Of a DNA stretch of 21,461 bases, positions 17,124-21,461 are shown one piece after another. The translations under genes were made by a program, and so were the position numbers. Below the pieces are notes generated by a model. That model was not told the origin of the DNA. It ran no database searches and was given only the letters and a program-made list of their open reading frames with translations. Each line of letters opens with the position of its first letter. Within the stretch, counting starts at the first letter, position 1. The DNA is from Chara braunii. Taxonomy: Eukaryota; Streptophyta; Charophyceae; Charales; Characeae. The stretch spans positions 474,559 through 496,019 of the forward strand of contig BFEA01000279.1 of NCBI GenBank assembly GCA_003427395.1, given 5' to 3'.

Positions 17124-17420
17124 GAGCAGCAGTGGCAACCTTCAATAATGGTTGGACATCAACAACACGTACGATAGGGCCCCTGTCGAGCGCATCGGCC
17201 CCCGCCTTTTCTGCTTCTCTTTTTTTTTTTTTTTTTTCTTCTTCTTACTTTTCCTGCCCTCTCATTTTTTTGGAAGGGGCATTTCGTCATTCTGAAATGA
17301 ACGGCCCACCCCACGCCCCCAAGTCATTTCACTGAGTCGAAATAGAGTCAAGCTCCATAGGGTTTTCTTTCCCCTGCTGCAGCACGCATCCGCACCCAGC
17401 TGCCAACAACTTCAGGTTCG
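17124..17420. other. No gene recognised; T-run
   Basis: The stretch contains a T-run (17220-17237) and GC-rich flanks. No homology to unit 1 is visible. Confidence 0.4.
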
Positions 17421-17482
17421 GGCGCGTCGTTGGAAGTTGCAGCCCGTTTCCAAAAGCGAACGGGCGCAACTTCAACGGCGCC
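17421..17482. repeat. Stem-loop of about 25 bp
   Basis: Arm 17421-17448 (ending GTTGCAGCCCGTT) pairs with 17459-17482 (starting AACGGGCGCAACTTCAACGG), with a loop of about 10 nt. It could be the end of a foldback element. Confidence 0.7.
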
Positions 17483-17520
17483 ACGACAAGAAAGGGAATG
17501 AGGGGGGGGGGATTATGTGG

Positions 17521-17618
17521 CAGTGTATATTTCCATGTTCCAGTGGTAGATTCCTTCGATTTTGCTCATCCTATCGATGGACGTGCCATGAGGTCCGCCG
17601 CCAGGTAGGATACTTGTT

Positions 17619-17673
<55 letters not shown>

Positions 17674-17674
17674 N

Positions 17675-17766
<92 letters not shown>

Positions 17767-17822
17767 GTAGCAGTGTACAATTACACATTGTAGGGTAGAT
17801 TTATTCCTTTTTTGCTCATCCT
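17521..17822. repeat. (CT)n tract between two diverged direct repeats
   Basis: A pure CT tract (17621-17761, N at 17674) is flanked by related blocks of about 52 bp (17521-17572 and 17771-17822). Both start CAGTGTA and end TTTTGCTCATCCT or TTTTTGCTCATCCT. Together they look like a short duplication whose junction expanded into the microsatellite. The N means the tract length is unreliable. Confidence 0.8.
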
Positions 17823-18062
17823 TAGTTGGAGGTCTTGCCCGTTTGTTTTCAACAAATGGGCACATCAACAACGACGAGAGGGGATCTAAAGAAATATTTA
17901 GGAAAAAAAGAAAAACAAAAAAATCTAAAAAAAAACAAAAATCTAAGAATGAAAAAAAAAAAAACGGTCTGACGCCGTTGAAAATGACGCCTGCTTTCTT
18001 TTGGGGACTCTAAGTCGCTTGCTACTTTCCTTGGCTTCATGTGGCGCTCCGATTTAGTTTAC
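17823..18062. other. A-rich intergenic stretch
   Basis: Several A-runs are broken by single bases. No ORF or RNA gene is recognised. Confidence 0.5.
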
Positions 18063-18416
18063 TTTTTTTTTTTTTTNTTAAAGTTTTTTTTTTTTTTTTA
18101 CTCCGTTGGCTATTCCAACGGTACCTTGTACCATAGAGCCCCTCCCTGCCTTGCAGACCTGAGCTCGAGTCCCGAAGGACTCGAAAGATTTGGACCATCT
18201 CTTGATTTATGTGTGTCATCCTTGAGCAGACCCTGTAGCTCCGCGCGACTGATTTCAGCCGCGCTATCTCAAGGATCTCGCGGCCGAGATCGACCACGCT
18301 TACAGTACTGGCCTGTCAGCTGCTCCGAAAGGAGCTAGCCGAGTGTGGGCGTGTCCGGTTCGATCCCGGTGTCTGCTGGGTAAGAGTCGTGCGCTGAAAC
18401 CTACTGGGCTAGCTCC
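18063..18416 (-). mobile_element. tRNA-derived SINE, family 2, minus strand
   Basis: On the minus strand, box A TAGCCCAGTAGG (plus 18401-18412) is followed after 34 nt by box B GGATCGAACC (plus 18357-18366), within the tRNA range. A perfect 10-bp stem GGAGCTAGCC/GGCTAGCTCC (18331-18340 with 18407-18416) closes the head like an extended acceptor stem. A roughly 230-bp body follows and ends in a long A-run on the minus strand (T-run 18063-18098 on plus, with an N at 18077). Head, body and tail order is that of a SINE. It is unlike family 1 in sequence. No target-site duplication was found. Confidence 0.65.
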
Positions 18417-20813
18417 TTTTCCACGTTGAACAAGAGCAACTCTTCGTTATAAAGAGCAATGCCCCACACAGACGACTAGACAACAACCTAGTAGGCCTTC
18501 GTCTGCTCGCACCACCCAAACAAATGATTGCTGACCCTTGATGCAAGCGCAGACCCACTCCTGTAGGGTGGGACTTGAGCATTCCACCTTACTAGCACTA
18601 ACTCAAGGCTTCGCAAGGCAAATTTAGATCTAGAGTTCGAACTTTTACATCATAATTGTCAACACAACGAGCCCGGTGCTTGTTACCGAACCTAGGCCCT
18701 GAATCCCGCGGCTGTCATTATTTTATGTAAGACAGGTTTAATCTGAATAAACTTTTGGCAAACGTCATTCTCATCAAGTCCCTTAATTTAACGAAAAAGT
18801 CGTACAACGTCCGACATTGAAAAACGTAAGCAGATACCCTTTTAAGGGTTTCTGCTCCGACAGCATTCCGAGACCCCATGAAATGACTTCCACATCATTC
18901 ATCATTCACTTAAAAGGTCAGGATTCCTATGAAAGTTTCATGTGAAAGCAATGATCGCAATACACAACAATTTCAATGATCGTCCGGAACTAAGCCGGAA
19001 TTTTTCTACCAACATATCGAAACGCCTTAACTTAATACAACAAAACTCGATTTCGCCTCCAGAAGCCTTAACTCAATACAACTCATAAGTGGATGGAATG
19101 ATAGTAGATTTTGCCTCTGTCAAGCCTTATCCAAACTTGGACCCAGGTCTAGTCCCTGAAAACCTTCAATTTATAGGATCTTTTTCAGAATGATCCCAGC
19201 ATTATCCCACTGGCGGCCACTCAAAATTTTGTGTCTCTTTGTATAGTATCGGAAGACCTCCGGTTAGATTCAAGATGAAATTCATTCGGTTGATAGCTTT
19301 GTTGTATCTGAGTAGAACTCAAGTGAGTCAGGAATGATCCTCGACAGGCCTCTCAAGCATATCAACCTCCTTGTTCTGCAAATGAAGTATGAACGAACCA
19401 TTCGGAGAGAAATCATTCATCCAAAGTTTCCGGTCGAAGCTTGAAACTCACCCCAATCCACATAAGTTACCATGACCGTTATTTCTGAACTCCTTGTGAT
19501 ACGGGTCGAGCAGTGGTGTAGTCCATTGGGGATAACATCTCGACGCCAAACCCTGCTTTAGACTCGAGCCTCGCCACGTTTCCTTCGATTCAAGTGTTTT
19601 TTATCTCATTAGTCCTCTGCATGTAGAGTAAAACAGCCCCACCTCACATTACCGAGGTTGGTTAGACCCCAACTATAGAGGTACACTGATAATGCTTGAC
19701 ACGAGGTTAGGTAGTCACTCCTCCCCTCATGCCAAACAATAATCACCTACCCTACATGCAATATTCTAGCAAGATCTCAACACCATCCTCCTTTTAAGTG
19801 ATAGTGTAATCATCCTTCCTTAAACCACTTAGGATTCGAAACACAACATCCCATTATGGACCAGGAACATAGTTCCGGCACGGGCCTCACTATCACCTAC
19901 ACAGCTCGTACATTCATCAGAAATTTGTCGTAACATGATAACATGCATACAATCATGACACAAATGCTGAACAATTATATTCAAAACCAACAGGTAACGA
20001 TACAATCCACAACAGTTCACAACGAACACCTTCACATAAAATTTTATAATAATCCAAGTCAATCCTTTTCTAGTCACAGCGAGGGTTCATCCATGTCACA
20101 CAAAAAAATGAATTAGGAAAAAAACGTCCCGTAAAATACTGCATAAAATCAATAATTGGTTGATAATGACTCCAAGATTCAACGAGAAATAACAACTGAC
20201 TGAACCCCGAAAAACATGAACGTAGATCATGAGATCTAACGTCTCAAGAAATAAAATAACAGAGCCAAGACCATTCCGATTCTTCAATTTCTCCCACATG
20301 CGATCGATTAGTACATCTCTAATAAATTTATCTTCCTTCTTAGCAGGGAAGACAAATACATTATTCCAATCCACACAGACTCCGTCCTCTCATCTATTCA
20401 CAATTCCCTTTTCAATATCATGGTCAAGGCGCCCGCAAAATCACATCCTAAGAGGCTAGGACCCCACACACCACAGTTTTTGCACCTCAGGGTTTTGTAA
20501 TGTCATGCGATTTTCTTCATGTCAGTCCTCTGATTGGAACATTCGCCTGACTCTCGTGTCGCTAAAATCACATTCGAAGGGGTCAGAATATTTTTTCGAG
20601 ACTCTATCTGAATATCCTGCATTGATTCGATAAACCTATCTCGAATTTCCTTTTGACAAGTACCTTGACCCCCTTCAGCAAAGTTACGCGCAACCCTCGC
20701 AGCCTTAACGACCTTACGAGGTCGTTCCGATTTGATATTTTCTTTTTCTAATTAATAGTCGATAATATATTTTTTTCATTTTAAAACAGCGTAGGCAGGG
20801 GGCTTCTAATTGC
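18417..20813. other. Long AT-richer region with no recognised gene
   Basis: About 2.4 kb is poorer in GC than the rest of the window. Open frames are short (92 codons at most) and match nothing I know. Near-repeats of GCCTTAACTNAATACAAC occur at about 19023 and 19065, each followed by a CGCCTC or TGCCTC block. A TATAAAG motif lies at 18449, and CAGACGACTAG is echoed by CTAGTAGGCCTTCGTCTG near 18470-18512. A decayed LTR-type or other noncoding element is possible, but I found no primer-binding site, polypurine tract or terminal repeats. Confidence 0.35.
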
Positions 20814-21020
20814 ACTTGGATCTATATCTTGCTTCACCATACACCAGACCCGTACCGTGCCTCCAAGAAGTGCGCACGGATGTTTTCATTTTAATACATA
20901 CATAAGAATATATGTATATATTTTTTTAATTCAAGTAGCAGGGGTGGGGGAGGGGGGCGCCTCACCCCCCCATTTCGGACTTGGATCCACATCATGCTGC
21001 ACCACACTCAAAACCCAAAC
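20814..21020. repeat. Diverged 40-bp direct repeat pair
   Basis: ACTTGGATCTATATCTTGCT (20814) and ACTTGGATCCACATCATGCT (20979) begin related segments that continue CACCANAC. Each follows a G-rich stretch. Confidence 0.6.
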
Positions 21021-21041
21021 TCTGGGTGTTAAGATGCCCGT

Positions 21042-21066
21042 AAAAAAAAAAAAAAAAAAAAAAAAA
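21042..21066. repeat. A homopolymer run
   Basis: 25 consecutive A bases. It could be the tail of a plus-strand retroposon containing the 20814-21020 repeats, but no head was identified. Confidence 0.9.
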
Positions 21067-21119
21067 GTTAGGCCTAAACTAACTGCTAAATTTCAGCACT
21101 ATTAACGGATTCAAGAAAT

Positions 21120-21395
21120 GAAACACGCATAGGGAGACAAAGATAAGGAGAAAAAAGAGAGACAGAGAGAGAGGGAGAGAGGAGGGAGAGAGATAGAGAG
21201 ACACTAATAGGGAGAGACAGAGGAGTAAGAAAAGAAGAATGCAAAGAAGAAAGAAAGAAGAACACCATTCAAGTCAGGAACAACATGCAAAATGATGAAG
21301 GCACAATAACCATGAAGTACAATCCATCTCCATTTTATTAAAAGAAATAAAATAATATTTATTTGCTCTCTCTCTCTCTCTCTTTCTCTCTCTCC

Positions 21396-21461
<66 letters not shown>
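21120..21461. repeat. GA-rich imperfect repeat, then (CT)n to the window end
   Basis: 21120-21262 is purine-rich (GA/GGA/GAA). A short AT-rich stretch follows, then CT repeats from 21366 to the end. The flip from GA-rich to CT-rich could fold into a hairpin. The window ends inside the tract. Confidence 0.9.

Noticed and set aside
17437-17871. Ser-Leu and Glu-Arg repeat proteins on both strands
   Set aside because: They are translations of the (CT)n microsatellite.
18331-18416. Functional tRNA gene on the minus strand
   Set aside because: The anticodon and D stems do not pair properly, and the head continues into a body with an A-tail, as in a SINE.
18640-18860. Possible rRNA or organelle fragment (phrases such as CAAGTCCCTTAATTTAA)
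   Set aside because: I compared it with remembered 18S and 26S segments and found no sustained match.

Overview
The window reads as nuclear DNA of a repeat-rich eukaryote. It is dominated by two-base microsatellites, homopolymer runs, MITE-like inverted-repeat elements, tRNA-derived SINEs and a PIF/Harbinger-type DNA transposon, with two small secreted-protein genes between them. A streptophyte or charophyte alga (Chara-like) fits this mix, but that is an impression from the repertoire and nothing here proves it. There are no bacterial-style operons, no CRISPR array, no intact tRNA and no rRNA. The window starts in A-run/(GA)n and ends in (CT)n, so its edges are probably assembly breaks. Three single Ns (2779, 17674, 18077) each sit inside a homopolymer or microsatellite run.

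Layout. A direct duplication organises the window. Unit 1 (about 38 to 5470) and unit 2 (about 11937 to 17123) carry the same ordered blocks: (GA)n, a conserved noncoding block, a minus-strand DUF4360-type secreted-protein gene, an outer MITE with a smaller MITE nested in it, a tRNA-type SINE, a spacer, the left end of a Harbinger element and its transposase. Unit 1 alone carries three further insertions: a foldback at 317-432, a MITE at 3453-3885, and a hairpin-rich block at about 4088-4440. In unit 1 the Harbinger element continues as a roughly 5.9-kb structure (4498-10396). It holds a transposase with DDE residues but one in-frame TAG, a convergent frameshifted second ORF, an inserted SINE, a 6 x 36-bp minisatellite and an inverted right end. 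In unit 2 the transposase is a wreck: its N-terminal region has three stops and runs in frame into a C-terminal-like tail, with the catalytic domain missing.

Between the units (10397-11936) lie low-information DNA and a second, larger foldback. After unit 2 come a hairpin, a 140-bp (CT)n tract, a second type of SINE on the minus strand (18063-18416), and about 2.7 kb of AT-richer DNA in which I recognise no gene.

The best candidates for new biology are: (1) the DUF4360 pair, whose secreted domains have diverged far more than the noncoding DNA around them; (2) paired nested MITEs at the same ATA target, whose two arms have changed together between the copies; (3) the transposase derivative that keeps the N-terminal region without the DDE domain; and (4) the two SINE families. 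All alignments were done by eye.
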